From Clostridiales bacterium (GTDB taxonomy: Bacteria > Bacillota > Clostridia > Lachnospirales > Lachnospiraceae), in assembly GCA_018369015.1 (NCBI GenBank), contig JAGZDD010000003.1:1-64000 (forward strand): 64,000 nucleotides of DNA, given 5' to 3'. Position 1 is the first letter of the stretch. Every line of letters begins with the position of its first letter. Made by a program: the position numbers and the translations under genes. A model generated the notes under the pieces. It did no database searches. It worked only from the letters and a program-made list of their open reading frames with translations, and was not told where the DNA came from. Below, piece after piece: positions 31,001 to 38,670 of this stretch.

Positions 31001-31340
31001 CGGCAACTTTACCAGTTTCCTCTGTCTGTCCTTGAGCGTCCGTCTGTACCTGAATTTCATCCGTACTTTCTTCAAGCGTATCAGAATCCGCTGGGATCTG
31101 GCTGTCATCCATTCCTGTCTCCGCCTCTGTAAAGTTCTCCGCCGTCTGCATTTCTGGCATACTTTCCGCAAACGTTTCCGCGTCCGTCTGTGCTTGTGTT
31201 TCAGACGTACTTTCTTCCAAAATGTCAGTTTCCAATGGCTCCTGCGCATAGGATACGCCAGGTAAGACAAGGCTCAGAAAAAGTACGGCAGCCAAACACA
31301 ATGTAGCGAAACGCTTTTTTCGGTTTCCATGTTGCTTCAT
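28038..31340 (-). CDS. Large wall-anchored surface protein with sortase-type signal
   Basis: An 1100-aa secreted protein. Residues 1-32 are a signal peptide (basic start, hydrophobic core, cut after SYA). Residues about 35-135 are a Glu/Thr-rich stalk with a repeated EEST-x-E-x-QxQTDA unit. Several Ig-like beta domains follow. They share a phrase of the type NGQTLKEGETVEL, which recurs near 155 and 265 and, as HNGETVNVGDTVQL, near 400. A Pro/Glu linker and a further beta domain come next. The C-terminus is TPKTG (1064-1068), a hydrophobic helix and KKR, a variant of LPXTG. It is probably an adhesin or surface coat protein. A putative invertible promoter segment starts 27 bp upstream of its ATG, so expression may be phase-variable. 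Specific function not recognised. Confidence 0.85.
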   Translation of the reverse strand: MKQHGNRKKRFATLCLAAVLFLSLVLPGVSYAQEPLETDILEESTSETQAQTDAETFAESMPEMQTAENFTEAETGMDDSQIPADSDTLEESTDEIQVQTDAQGQTEETGKVAETDGTEENDKAEETDQISVDLNTQPVSENYDTEKPVIENVQLVQNGQTLKEGETVELRVKAYDAKSGISSVTADFYGKDGGFAHTMSLAYDDASGEYVGTWTLENMASVQIQLRELQVTDNSHNYIQAEVRDENWNYKYWFNAISETVIKIADFQFAANGQTLKEDQIGSDLGFSLTLDQPINPYENVYICFKSSDGYYYTFGMSADNTGMNLNYSYRTAMEPYGDVSKTYTLDRIYLSRTGGNVELDIAEIGTYSFTVDHTKGEDSTEDTDPEDEVKITGIEISHNGETVNVGDTVQLKIYVESQEKLNSSGKAIFYAASDITDDTRYIELLYNEEKGMYTGTFEIREELYPCEWYLNSLELWTTSKHSFYFSSENYPYYINVFNEDTFTEATRTAYVSFVTKDVSGVYQYSESIAVENAGRRPTLGDLGITLPEMSSAITGVNQTGWEDENGNPVTMDTKLYNDGSIYIYATYDKLAVPVYYSYAVNNGAWGGSVRLYILEPGSTYGMLIEKASEFQPDDAMAGHPIVEWKGFSMGGYSEDEVIDPRIDEFSMSAQYDDVLLLLKKGYFNANGGYTQGDFYLDGAYQGSLAFFVPKGTTYKELKDILNAQELPEMYEGLRFTGWTYPGITEDMDNQEVTETSVEMKAEYENFIIRYVIWNETGETNRVFCQTAEAGETVTIPDTFDGIDGKVSWFDPIEGSTFVVDGEYREEYGKCYTFAGSGKLSDTSAQPEEPGETEEPETPDQPQTPETGLPSEMVDTIIENIQNTADGQTVTVPMNGATVISKDILQAAKGRDVTIVLDMGGYTWTINGMNILASDLKDINLEVKFDTNAVPSSIVKELAGNQPVRQISLTHNGDFGFKATLTMNAGAEYAGQYGNLYYYDSDGKLVFMNAGAIGADGNVSLDFSHASDYVLVISEQVMNPGNGSGGQETSGGNGQNLNTQSQETPKTGDTTPLAMIIVIMAVCAGIGVIAVKKRFFTKES

Positions 31341-31366
31341 AAAAAAATTCTCCTTTCTATCCGCAA

Positions 31367-31388
31367 ATCAAAAGGTGTACTTTTTGAT
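31367..31388. repeat. Recombination-site-like repeat L (dyad)
   Basis: Left half-site ATCAAAAGGTG and right half-site TACTTTTTGAT match each other in 9 of 11 positions as a dyad, which is the form of serine-invertase crossover sites. The larger palindrome covers 31363-31392. Nineteen of 22 positions recur, inverted, at 31583-31604. Confidence 0.75.
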
Positions 31389-31535
31389 TTGCAAATTACA
31401 TATCATCCTGCAATGCTGTTACATATGAAAATTTAGATCCTATACGCCTAATGTTTGCGAATCATTACACATAAATTTCCTATCTCACAGCCGATGTCGT
31501 CAGCTTTTATCAGTGAAGTTTTTTTAGTATATCTA

Positions 31536-31564
31536 TTGAAAAGTCAAAACATTTGAGGTATCAT
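31536..31564 (+). promoter_or_regulatory. Promoter-like sequence inside the invertible segment
   Basis: TTGAAA (31536-31541), 17-bp spacer, TATCAT (31559-31564). In the present orientation it reads toward, and antisense to, the recombinase gene. No equally good promoter faces the surface-protein gene within the segment. Confidence 0.55.
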
Positions 31565-31582
31565 AGGTATGTATTAGAAGCA

Positions 31583-31604
31583 GTCAAAAAGTACACATTA
31601 TGAT
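31583..31604. repeat. Recombination-site-like repeat R (inverted copy)
   Basis: Its reverse complement reads ATCATAATGTG then TACTTTTTGAC and matches site L at 19 of 22 positions, including the whole 13-bp core. It lies 32 bp from the recombinase stop codon. Confidence 0.75.
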
Positions 31605-31636
31605 AGCGGTATTAGAAAAACTGATGCGCCGCAGCC

Positions 31637-32269
<633 letters not shown>

Positions 32270-32380
32270 CTATGAAAGCTATCAAATGTGCAGACACGTT
32301 CCGAATTTTCTCAGGCATAAAAATCCTTTTTTGACACACAATAAAAAAAAGCTCCATTCCCGAAAGAAGGTTATTATGCC

Positions 32381-32911
32381 ATGCGTTATATATCCCGAAA
32401 TATGCCAATTTCCAAATTCCAGACAATTGTTGGAATTATTTTTACTGCCGCAGCCGGTACATTTCTCCACTTTTTATACCAATGGAGCGCCTGCCGCCCG
32501 GCTGCGGCGCTCATCGGAGCGGTCAATGAATCTACATGGGAGCATTTAAAGCTTTTATTTTTCCCGGCCCTTTTATACACCCTGCTTGAAAGCATGCTTT
32601 TTGTCCGCCGGGTTCCCGGCTTTTTATGGGCCAGGACGCTTTCTCTTATGACAGGGATGGCGCTTATTGTTTCAGGCTTTTACACGTACAGCGGGATCCT
32701 TGGAAAAAATTATTTTATAGCAGATATTACTCTTTTTATGGCCGGAATTATTACAACCTTTTTATTAACGATTGCCATACAAAAATGGCGCCGGAATTTT
32801 CCGGCGCACACAGGACTGGCAATCCTCCTGCTTATTATATGGACCGCCTTATTTTTTATTTTTACATTTTATCCCCCAAAAATCGGCCTTTTTATGCCGC
32901 CCGCATCCTAA
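32381..32911 (+). CDS. DUF6512-type small membrane protein
   Basis: A 176-aa membrane protein with about five hydrophobic helices. GTFLHFLYQWS and NESTWEHLKLLFFPALLYTL are typical of the DUF6512 family, found in Firmicutes and without known function. The gene is divergent from the recombinase and convergent with the following MATE gene. The ATG at 32381 has GAAGG about 10 bp upstream, a moderate site. No partner gene is evident. Confidence 0.75.
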   Translation: MRYISRNMPISKFQTIVGIIFTAAAGTFLHFLYQWSACRPAAALIGAVNESTWEHLKLLFFPALLYTLLESMLFVRRVPGFLWARTLSLMTGMALIVSGFYTYSGILGKNYFIADITLFMAGIITTFLLTIAIQKWRRNFPAHTGLAILLLIIWTALFFIFTFYPPKIGLFMPPAS

Positions 32912-32977
32912 AGCAATTTTCAGCACGCAGCTGCTTTTCACAGCCAGGGCAAAAATTGCTGGCAAAGGCGCCTTGCC
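32912..32977. other. Hairpins between convergent genes
   Basis: AGCAATTTT (32912-32920) pairs with AAAAATTGCT (32951-32960). A second palindrome, GGCAAAGGCGCCTTGCC, is at 32961-32977. The first starts right at the DUF6512 stop codon. They may end transcription from both sides, but the T-runs are weak. Confidence 0.45.
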
Positions 32978-33004
32978 CGCGCGTAACCCCGGCTGGCAAT
33001 GGGT

Positions 33005-34372
33005 CTATACCACTCTTTTTGTCAGCCACTTGCGGCTATGGAACCGCCACAAAAAGACAAGGCCCCGTACCGTCCAGTCTGTAAACATCCCGATCCATAC
33101 GCCCATCGGGCCGACACCCATATACCGGCACAAAAAGGTACAAAGGCTTACCCGAAAAGCCCACATGGAAATGCAGGACAAAATCATGGAAAACTTCACA
33201 TCTCCCGCAGCGCGCATACCATAGGCGGGAATAAATGCCAGAGACCACACGATGGGCTTGACAATTGTAATCCACGTAACCATATAAATACACATCCGGG
33301 CGCTTTCCGCTTCCATACCGCCAAGCCATGTTACCGGCCGTGCAAGCGCAAAGACCAAGAGGCAGCTTACCGCAACAACGACTTCACCGATCAGCGTCAG
33401 CTTCTTTATATAATATACAGCCTCATCCTCCCGTCCGGCGCCCAGGCATTGTCCGACAATCGTCATAAGGCCAATGCCAATACCAATCCCTGCAATGCCA
33501 TTCAGATTTTCAAGAATATTTGTCATGGCCTGAGCGGCGATTGCCGCAGTTCCTAATGTAGAAACGGTTGACTGAATCGCCAGCTTTCCAAACTGGAACA
33601 TCCCGTTTTCAATGCCTGATGGGATCCCCAGGGCCAGAATACGCCCGATGACCGCGCCGTTAGGGCGGATTTTAAAATAATCCCTCACGAATATCTCATG
33701 CTTTTTATTTCTGAGCTGGTAAAGCACCACAACCGCGCAAAACGCCCTAGAAAACAGTGTCGCCAGGGCCGCCCCGGCAACTCCCATGTGAAAGACCCAT
33801 ATAAGCACTGCATTTCCGGCAATATTCAATACATTAGAAATAACAGAAACCGTCATCGGGCCCCGGGTATTTCCCTGCGCTCTGAAAATAGACGCTCCGG
33901 CATCATACAGCGCTATAAATGGAAAGGAAAGGGCTGTAATAAAGAAATATGTCTGAGATGCCTCCATAACCGCTGCTTCCACCTTGCCAAATATAAGACT
34001 TAGCAAAGGATAACAAAAAATCAGGCAAACCGCAGCCAGGGTGACAGATATGAATGTAACAACAAAAATAAGCTGCTTTGCCCCATCTCTTGCCCGGTCA
34101 AGGTTTTTATGGCCCACATAGTAGGAACAGACAATCGTGCCTCCGGCAGACAGCGCCACAAATACCTGAATAACGAGTACATTAATTGAATCTACTAAGG
34201 ACACAGCGGAAATGGCTGCTGACCCTACATTGCTTACCATCATCGTGTCCGCGGTTCCCATAAGGGAGTTCAATACCTGCTCAATGACGACAGGAATCAG
34301 CAGTTTTCTTAAGTCAATATTGCTAAACATATGTACAATTGATACATCCGCAGATTTTTTTCTAAATCTCAA
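33005..34372 (-). CDS. MATE family efflux transporter
   Basis: A 455-aa MatE protein with SLMGTADTMMVSNVGSAAIS near residue 37 and a second half with IGIGLMTIVGQCLGAGREDE. I chose the TTG start at 34372 because AGGAG stands 9 bp before it. The next ATG (MFSNIDLRK) lacks a good site and would remove a charged leader. The gene overlaps the end of the PucR-type regulator gene by 11 bp, so the regulator probably controls it. Substrate unknown. Confidence 0.9.
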   Translation of the reverse strand: MRFRKKSADVSIVHMFSNIDLRKLLIPVVIEQVLNSLMGTADTMMVSNVGSAAISAVSLVDSINVLVIQVFVALSAGGTIVCSYYVGHKNLDRARDGAKQLIFVVTFISVTLAAVCLIFCYPLLSLIFGKVEAAVMEASQTYFFITALSFPFIALYDAGASIFRAQGNTRGPMTVSVISNVLNIAGNAVLIWVFHMGVAGAALATLFSRAFCAVVVLYQLRNKKHEIFVRDYFKIRPNGAVIGRILALGIPSGIENGMFQFGKLAIQSTVSTLGTAAIAAQAMTNILENLNGIAGIGIGIGLMTIVGQCLGAGREDEAVYYIKKLTLIGEVVVAVSCLLVFALARPVTWLGGMEAESARMCIYMVTWITIVKPIVWSLAFIPAYGMRAAGDVKFSMILSCISMWAFRVSLCTFLCRYMGVGPMGVWIGMFTDWTVRGLVFLWRFHSRKWLTKRVV

Positions 34373-35942
34373 TTTTACCGCTCCTTATCCTTCCCTCAAT
34401 AGCTTCGATTTTCATGGACAGCTCATACATAAATAGCCGCTGACATTCCCCTGCGTCTAAATTTAATAGCTCACCGATTTTATTAAAGCGGTAAAAAAAG
34501 CTGCTCTTGTGAATATGAAGCCGATTCGCCGCAGCGGCGGCATTCCGGTTACATTTTAAATAAGTATATAATGTCTTTAAATATTCTGTATGATTTTTTT
34601 CATCATAATCCCTTAAAAAACGCAGATCCGGATGAACCATTGCCAAACGCTGCGCCGGCCGGTAATGGCTGTATACAACAGTTTCCAGACAATAGTCCTC
34701 CATCTTTAAAAGCTTCCCAAAAAGCCCCATGTTCTTTCCGTATAATAAAAGCTCCTGCGCCTGCTCATAATAGACCGGCATTTCGTTAAGCTTTACAAAG
34801 CCGTAGCTTACCGCCATAACCATACGGTTTAAAGCGGCAAATTCCTGCATTTTTATAAGCTCCCCATCTTCCATGGCACGCCCGTTGTCTGAGGAAATAA
34901 AGACAAGAATGTTCCCACGGTAAAAGGTTGCCAAGGCATTGCTAAGAATTGTAGCGATCTGGCGGATATAGTATTCATTTTGGATATGGCCGTCATAAAT
35001 ATCCTCAAAAGCAAGCTCCATGAGCCAGTGATATTGCCCGCCCTTATACCCAAGCTGCTCCATACGCTGTTTTATTTCATCAGGATTTTCATAATTTCCT
35101 TCAACCATATCCGTAAGAAAATACTCATATTTAAGCCCCGTCTTTTCAGTAAAAAAGCTGTTTTTCTGCATTTCCACCGAGAGCATTCCCGAAAGTACCT
35201 CGGCAAATTCCTTATCTCTGTCGGTAAATGGACGCCGCTTTTCTAAAATACATACATAGCCGGCCACATTTTTATGGATCCGAATACTGCAATACATAAT
35301 ATAAGTATTAAGCTCCTTCCGGAAAACACAAAAAGCGTTCCTGTCATTAAAAATCCTCTCAATAAGCCCCTCCCGGTTCATTGACATTACCGACTCCGGC
35401 TTCATATACTGCCGGCCGCCCCTTGGCTCAAAGTCCAGGACATTTTCGTGGTCCGGGTAATTTTCAATAATCGAAAAGCTTGTATCGCAGACGCATATTG
35501 GATTTTCCAGGAAAGTATAAGCTTTCTGGAGGATTCCCCGGATACCGCTGTTTTCCTTTAAAGCAGCAAACATCTGCTCCTTATGTTCGTTAAATTGTAC
35601 ATAAGAAAGAAGCTCATCCTGCACAGCCTCGTAAATATCCAGCACCTCAAAGACTTCCGTAAGACACAGGATATTCTCTGGAAGCGCCCCGGCAGCCTCA
35701 AGGCTCCTCGCCTGGCTTTTGCATACGAGGACACAGCAGCCCTTTGCCGGCGTTTCGTGAAGGTTCCACCCGCCAATATAAATAATCCCCCTCTGCCCAT
35801 CCTCCTTACAGTTTGCGTCCTTATTCTGACGCTTTGCCCTAAGCTGTATGTAATCAATTTTCAATGTTTCATCATAGCTTCCCACAACATCAGTTCCAAG
35901 CTGGCGCTTTAACCGCGATACAATATCTCCCAAATATGCCAT
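34362..35942 (-). CDS. PucR/CdaR-type transcriptional regulator
   Basis: A 526-aa regulator. The C-terminus (about 460-515, YLKCNRNAAAAANRLHIHKS then FFYRFNKIGELL) is the PucR-type helix-turn-helix that closes CdaR-like proteins. The middle has a GGDEF-like module without catalytic motif, usual in this family. The N-terminal 150 residues resemble a purine-catabolism PucR N-terminal domain only loosely. It is the first gene of an operon with a MATE exporter. The ATG at 35942 follows GGAGG. Effector unknown. Confidence 0.82.
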   Translation of the reverse strand: MAYLGDIVSRLKRQLGTDVVGSYDETLKIDYIQLRAKRQNKDANCKEDGQRGIIYIGGWNLHETPAKGCCVLVCKSQARSLEAAGALPENILCLTEVFEVLDIYEAVQDELLSYVQFNEHKEQMFAALKENSGIRGILQKAYTFLENPICVCDTSFSIIENYPDHENVLDFEPRGGRQYMKPESVMSMNREGLIERIFNDRNAFCVFRKELNTYIMYCSIRIHKNVAGYVCILEKRRPFTDRDKEFAEVLSGMLSVEMQKNSFFTEKTGLKYEYFLTDMVEGNYENPDEIKQRMEQLGYKGGQYHWLMELAFEDIYDGHIQNEYYIRQIATILSNALATFYRGNILVFISSDNGRAMEDGELIKMQEFAALNRMVMAVSYGFVKLNEMPVYYEQAQELLLYGKNMGLFGKLLKMEDYCLETVVYSHYRPAQRLAMVHPDLRFLRDYDEKNHTEYLKTLYTYLKCNRNAAAAANRLHIHKSSFFYRFNKIGELLNLDAGECQRLFMYELSMKIEAIEGRIRSGKIEI

Positions 35943-36013
35943 TGCCTTGCCTCCCCAAAAATAATGCTGCCGTAAATCAGCATTTATACGGCAGCCATCG
36001 GCTTTATTTATTA

Positions 36014-36178
36014 GTAATAGTTCAGCCAGCCGGGAGTGATCGGCTAAAAATCGTGTTTACACGATTTTGGGCCTATGGCTCCCGGCTGAGGGAGCGCCAG
36101 GTTATAAGCAAAGACAGCCGCTAAGCGGCGAAAAGCACGTTAGCGCAGCTTTGCGAATGGCGCGGGCCAAACTGTTAC
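36014..36178. repeat. Dispersed repeat, M2 type, long form
   Basis: It starts GTAATAGTTCAGCC and ends near CTGTTAC, so the ends are inverted copies of the motif seen at 156-169 and 38498-38512. Read on the minus strand it shares CGCGCCATTCGCAAAGC with 106-123 and ACCTGGCGCTCCC with 38482-38494. It also contains AAAATCGTG / CACGATTTT, a strong hairpin. No coding potential. It fills most of the spacer between two operons. Confidence 0.7.
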
Positions 36179-36216
36179 ATTTATTATAATTCTTTCCGGC
36201 CCTAAATTGCAACAGT

Positions 36217-36846
36217 CTAAAGCTCTTTTGCCCGGTAAAATATCCGGCAAAGCCCATAGGTAATCCCGAGGACGACAATTGTAGCCGTAAAAAGTACGGA
36301 AAAAAGCAATTGTTTATCAAGCACCCCCCAAAAACTTTGCAGGTCAAAGCCCATTTTAGGAAGAGAAAACATAAAGAGCGCCGGAATAAGGAAAGCGGCC
36401 ACTAAAAACACCCGCGCCCTCTCCATCCCAAATTTAAAAATTAATGTCACAAAAATACTTGCATAAATCAATCCGCACGCACCTGCAATAAAAGGAACAA
36501 TAATCGCTTCAAACAAAGGCGCTTTGTGGATCATATTATCTGCCATAACAGCAATCACACCGCACAAAAAAGCACAGCCGGCCAAAATAAAAATAAGTAA
36601 AAATTTTGCATTAACAAAATCCTTCCGCCCTACAGGCAGCGTGTTCGCATAAACATCCCACCGGCACGAGTCATTGCTTGAAAAAGAGTTGACCGGAAGA
36701 ATCGTCGCAAATAATACCATGAAGGCCATCATTGACCATGCTGTATGGTTTGCAACGCCAATGCCAAGATAAACCAGCCCTAAAATGCCACACAGAGAAA
36801 GCTGTTTTTTCAATGTATAAAAATCCGTTAAAATAATTCCTCCCAT
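36217..36846 (-). CDS. ABC-2 type transporter permease
   Basis: A 209-aa membrane protein with six predicted helices, of the ABC2_membrane_5 kind that pairs with GntR-regulated ATPases. The conserved phrase FSSNDSCRWDVYANTLPVGRK is in the first cytoplasmic loop. The ATG at 36846 follows GGAGG. It is the last gene of a GntR-ATPase-permease operon. Such exporters often respond to antibiotics or cell-wall stress (YtrABCDEF-like); the substrate here is not known. Confidence 0.87.
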   Translation of the reverse strand: MGGIILTDFYTLKKQLSLCGILGLVYLGIGVANHTAWSMMAFMVLFATILPVNSFSSNDSCRWDVYANTLPVGRKDFVNAKFLLIFILAGCAFLCGVIAVMADNMIHKAPLFEAIIVPFIAGACGLIYASIFVTLIFKFGMERARVFLVAAFLIPALFMFSLPKMGFDLQSFWGVLDKQLLFSVLFTATIVVLGITYGLCRIFYRAKEL

Positions 36847-36928
36847 ACGATAACCTCCATCAATTAAGCTCCGCCAAGCCATACAAGCTTTTGCTAAATT
36901 TTATAAGTAACTATTCAGCCATGCCATC

Positions 36929-37828
36929 TCAAATTTGCACAGCTAACGCAGCCGTATCTTTGGCTGTGTAAAATAACATAATGTCCTCCAGCGACGCGTC
37001 GTCCACAGCAAAGCCTTTGGGGATAAGCGCCCTTTTGACAAGCGCCTCTACGCCATAGGCATAGGTCCTGACGCCAACCACCGCTTTCTTTTCCAGGGTT
37101 TCAAGCGCCTCCCTACTGCACTTTAGCATACCATAAGATTCTAAAAGACTTTCCTTATCATCGCACAAAAGAATCTGCCCTTTATGGATAAATGCAATAT
37201 AATCGCATATTTTTTCCAAATCGCTGAGAATGTGGGAGGATATAAAAATGCTGTGCGTTTCATCCTGAATAAAATCCAGCATCAAATCAAGCATATCCTC
37301 CCGCACAACAGGGTCCATACCGCTTGTAGCCTCATCAAGAATCAGCAGCCATGTGTCATGGCAGACAGCCACCCCCATAGCAAGCTTCATCTTCATTCCC
37401 CTTGACAATTCTTTCACTTTTCGGTCTTCGGGAATTTTGTATTTTTTAATAAATTTCCAAAATTTTGATGCATCCCAGGTTTTGTAAAAACGCGCCATGA
37501 CCGACTGAATATTTCTCACATTAAGCTCATCCGGGAAATGACATTCATCTAAAACAACCCCAATATGCTCCTTAATATCCCTGCCAAGTTTTGTATGGTC
37601 GCAGCCAAGCACCTTGATTTCTCCTAAATCCTTATGGATCAGATTAAGAATCAGTTTAATCGTTGTGCTTTTGCCCGCCCCGTTTTCCCCGATAAAGCCC
37701 ATAATACATCCTTTAGGCAATGTCAGGTTCACATGATCCAAAGTAAAATTTTTATAGCGCTTTGTTACATCGGAAAGCTTAAGCGCACAATTATCATCAG
37801 ATACACATTCATATTTATTCCTTTCCAT
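36929..37828 (-). CDS. ABC transporter ATP-binding protein
   Basis: A 299-aa ATPase. Walker A is GENGAGKST, the signature is ELSRGMKMKLAMG (an ABC signature variant, as in BcrA/YtrB-like proteins), and Walker B is LLILDEATSGMDP. The H-loop His is in IFISSHILSDLEK. A C-terminal 70-residue extension follows. It partners the permease downstream and is controlled by the GntR gene upstream. A perfect small hairpin lies in the 88-bp spacer to the GntR gene. Confidence 0.93.
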   Translation of the reverse strand: MERNKYECVSDDNCALKLSDVTKRYKNFTLDHVNLTLPKGCIMGFIGENGAGKSTTIKLILNLIHKDLGEIKVLGCDHTKLGRDIKEHIGVVLDECHFPDELNVRNIQSVMARFYKTWDASKFWKFIKKYKIPEDRKVKELSRGMKMKLAMGVAVCHDTWLLILDEATSGMDPVVREDMLDLMLDFIQDETHSIFISSHILSDLEKICDYIAFIHKGQILLCDDKESLLESYGMLKCSREALETLEKKAVVGVRTYAYGVEALVKRALIPKGFAVDDASLEDIMLFYTAKDTAALAVQI

Positions 37829-37890
37829 TCATTCCACCTCATTTTATCATACCGTCGATTGCGCAAAGCAATCGTCTGTCACTTATAGTA

Positions 37891-37910
37891 ATGCCGCCGG
37901 ACGGCGGCAT
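37891..37910. other. GC-rich hairpin in the GntR-ATPase spacer
   Basis: ATGCCGCC pairs perfectly with GGCGGCAT around four bases. There is no T-run, so it is more likely an mRNA-stability or partial-attenuation element than a terminator. Confidence 0.45.
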
Positions 37911-37916
37911 ATCCGT

Positions 37917-38306
37917 TTATGGCGTTTCTTCTTCTCCTGCCTGATATAAAAGCTCCAGAACCGCTTTAAGTTCCTCCAAAGAAACGCCCGTTCCCCGCGC
38001 CAGCCTTGCAGCCCTGCTTAAAAGCCCTTCAATCTCCCGCTGCTGCTGTTCCCGGATTATTTCCATATTTTGCTCAGCTACAAAGCTTCCTTTACCGGTG
38101 TAGGAAACAATAAAGCCCTCTCGTTCCAGCTCCTCATAGGCGCGCTTTGTCGTAATCACGCTGATCCTAAGCTCCTTGGCCAAAAGCCTCATCGATGGCA
38201 GCGAATCCCCGGCCTTAAGCGCCCCAGACATCACCATATTTTTAATCTGCTCTGCAATCTGCTCATAAATTGGCCTGCCGCTGGAATTACTAATAATAAT
38301 ATTCAT
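37917..38306 (-). CDS. GntR family regulator, YtrA subfamily
   Basis: A 129-aa repressor: winged helix at residues 1-75 (PIYEQIAEQIKNMVMSGALK, then LPSMRLLAKELRISVITTKR) and a short helical tail with no large ligand domain, as in YtrA. The ATG at 38306 follows GGAGA; a longer frame open upstream would cross the operator. It is the first gene of the ABC operon. A perfect palindrome 39 bp upstream of the start is its probable operator, so autoregulation is likely. Confidence 0.9.
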   Translation of the reverse strand: MNIIISNSSGRPIYEQIAEQIKNMVMSGALKAGDSLPSMRLLAKELRISVITTKRAYEELEREGFIVSYTGKGSFVAEQNMEIIREQQQREIEGLLSRAARLARGTGVSLEELKAVLELLYQAGEEETP

Positions 38307-38344
38307 AAAAATTTCTCCATTCAATAGCTGCGCAGCTATAAACA

Positions 38345-38377
38345 ATATATTGTATATATGCATTATATACAATATAT
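38345..38377. promoter_or_regulatory. Palindromic operator of the GntR-ABC operon
   Basis: Arms 38345-38358 and 38364-38377 are perfect 14-bp inverted repeats around TGCAT, made up mostly of alternating AT with an inner TTGTATATA. Size, symmetry and place fit a YtrA-type GntR dimer site. Confidence 0.7.
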
Positions 38378-38433
38378 GTATTTATGTCAACACTTTTATT
38401 TCCGCTGTGACATAACGCTTTTATGTGCAGTAA

Positions 38434-38512
38434 GGCCGCGCTAACGCGCTTTCCGCAGCTTCGCTGCTGCCTTTGCCCATAACCTGGCGCTCCCGGATGG
38501 CTGAACTGTTAC
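38434..38512. repeat. Dispersed repeat, M2 type, short form
   Basis: It contains GCGCTAACGCGCTTTCCGC, identical to part of 125-145, and ACCTGGCGCTCCC as in 36014-36178. It ends in GGCTGAACTGTTAC. It lies between the GntR operator and the amino-acid transporter gene. Confidence 0.7.
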
Positions 38513-38615
38513 CTAAAAGTGCCTGCTTTACAAAAAATACCTTTTTAGGATAATATAGAGTTAATCAATATATCCGGCATTTCCTAATTGCCGCGGTACC
38601 AGTACCAAGACATCC

Positions 38616-38647
38616 GTAACGATTCAGCCGCATGGCTGAATTGTTAT
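38616..38647. repeat. GTAAC-type hairpin repeat in a leader
   Basis: GTAACGATTCAGCC faces GGCTGAATTGTTAT with 12 of 14 pairs. It stands about 13 bp before the ribosome site of the next gene. Confidence 0.6.
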
Positions 38648-38670
38648 AAAAACACACAAAGGAGGGAGAT

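Larger units (their letters stand above)
31367..31604. promoter_or_regulatory. Putative invertible promoter segment (phase switch)
   Basis: Two 22-bp sites in inverted orientation (31367-31388 and 31583-31604) enclose about 195 bp of AT-rich, non-coding DNA. They share a perfect 13-bp core, GTGTACTTTTTGA (31375-31387), inverted at 31584-31596. Inside is a promoter-like sequence that points away from the surface-protein gene. A serine recombinase gene ends 32 bp outside the right site, and the surface gene starts 27 bp outside the left site. Inversion would place the promoter about 60 bp upstream of the surface-protein start. This layout is that of Hin/Pin-type phase switches. The inversion itself is inference. 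Confidence 0.7.

Noticed and set aside
32626..33556. Plus-strand open frames of 150-185 codons over the DUF6512 and MATE genes
   Set aside because: They are frameshifted or antisense readings of clear membrane-protein genes, rich in His, Pro and Lys, without starts or family resemblance.
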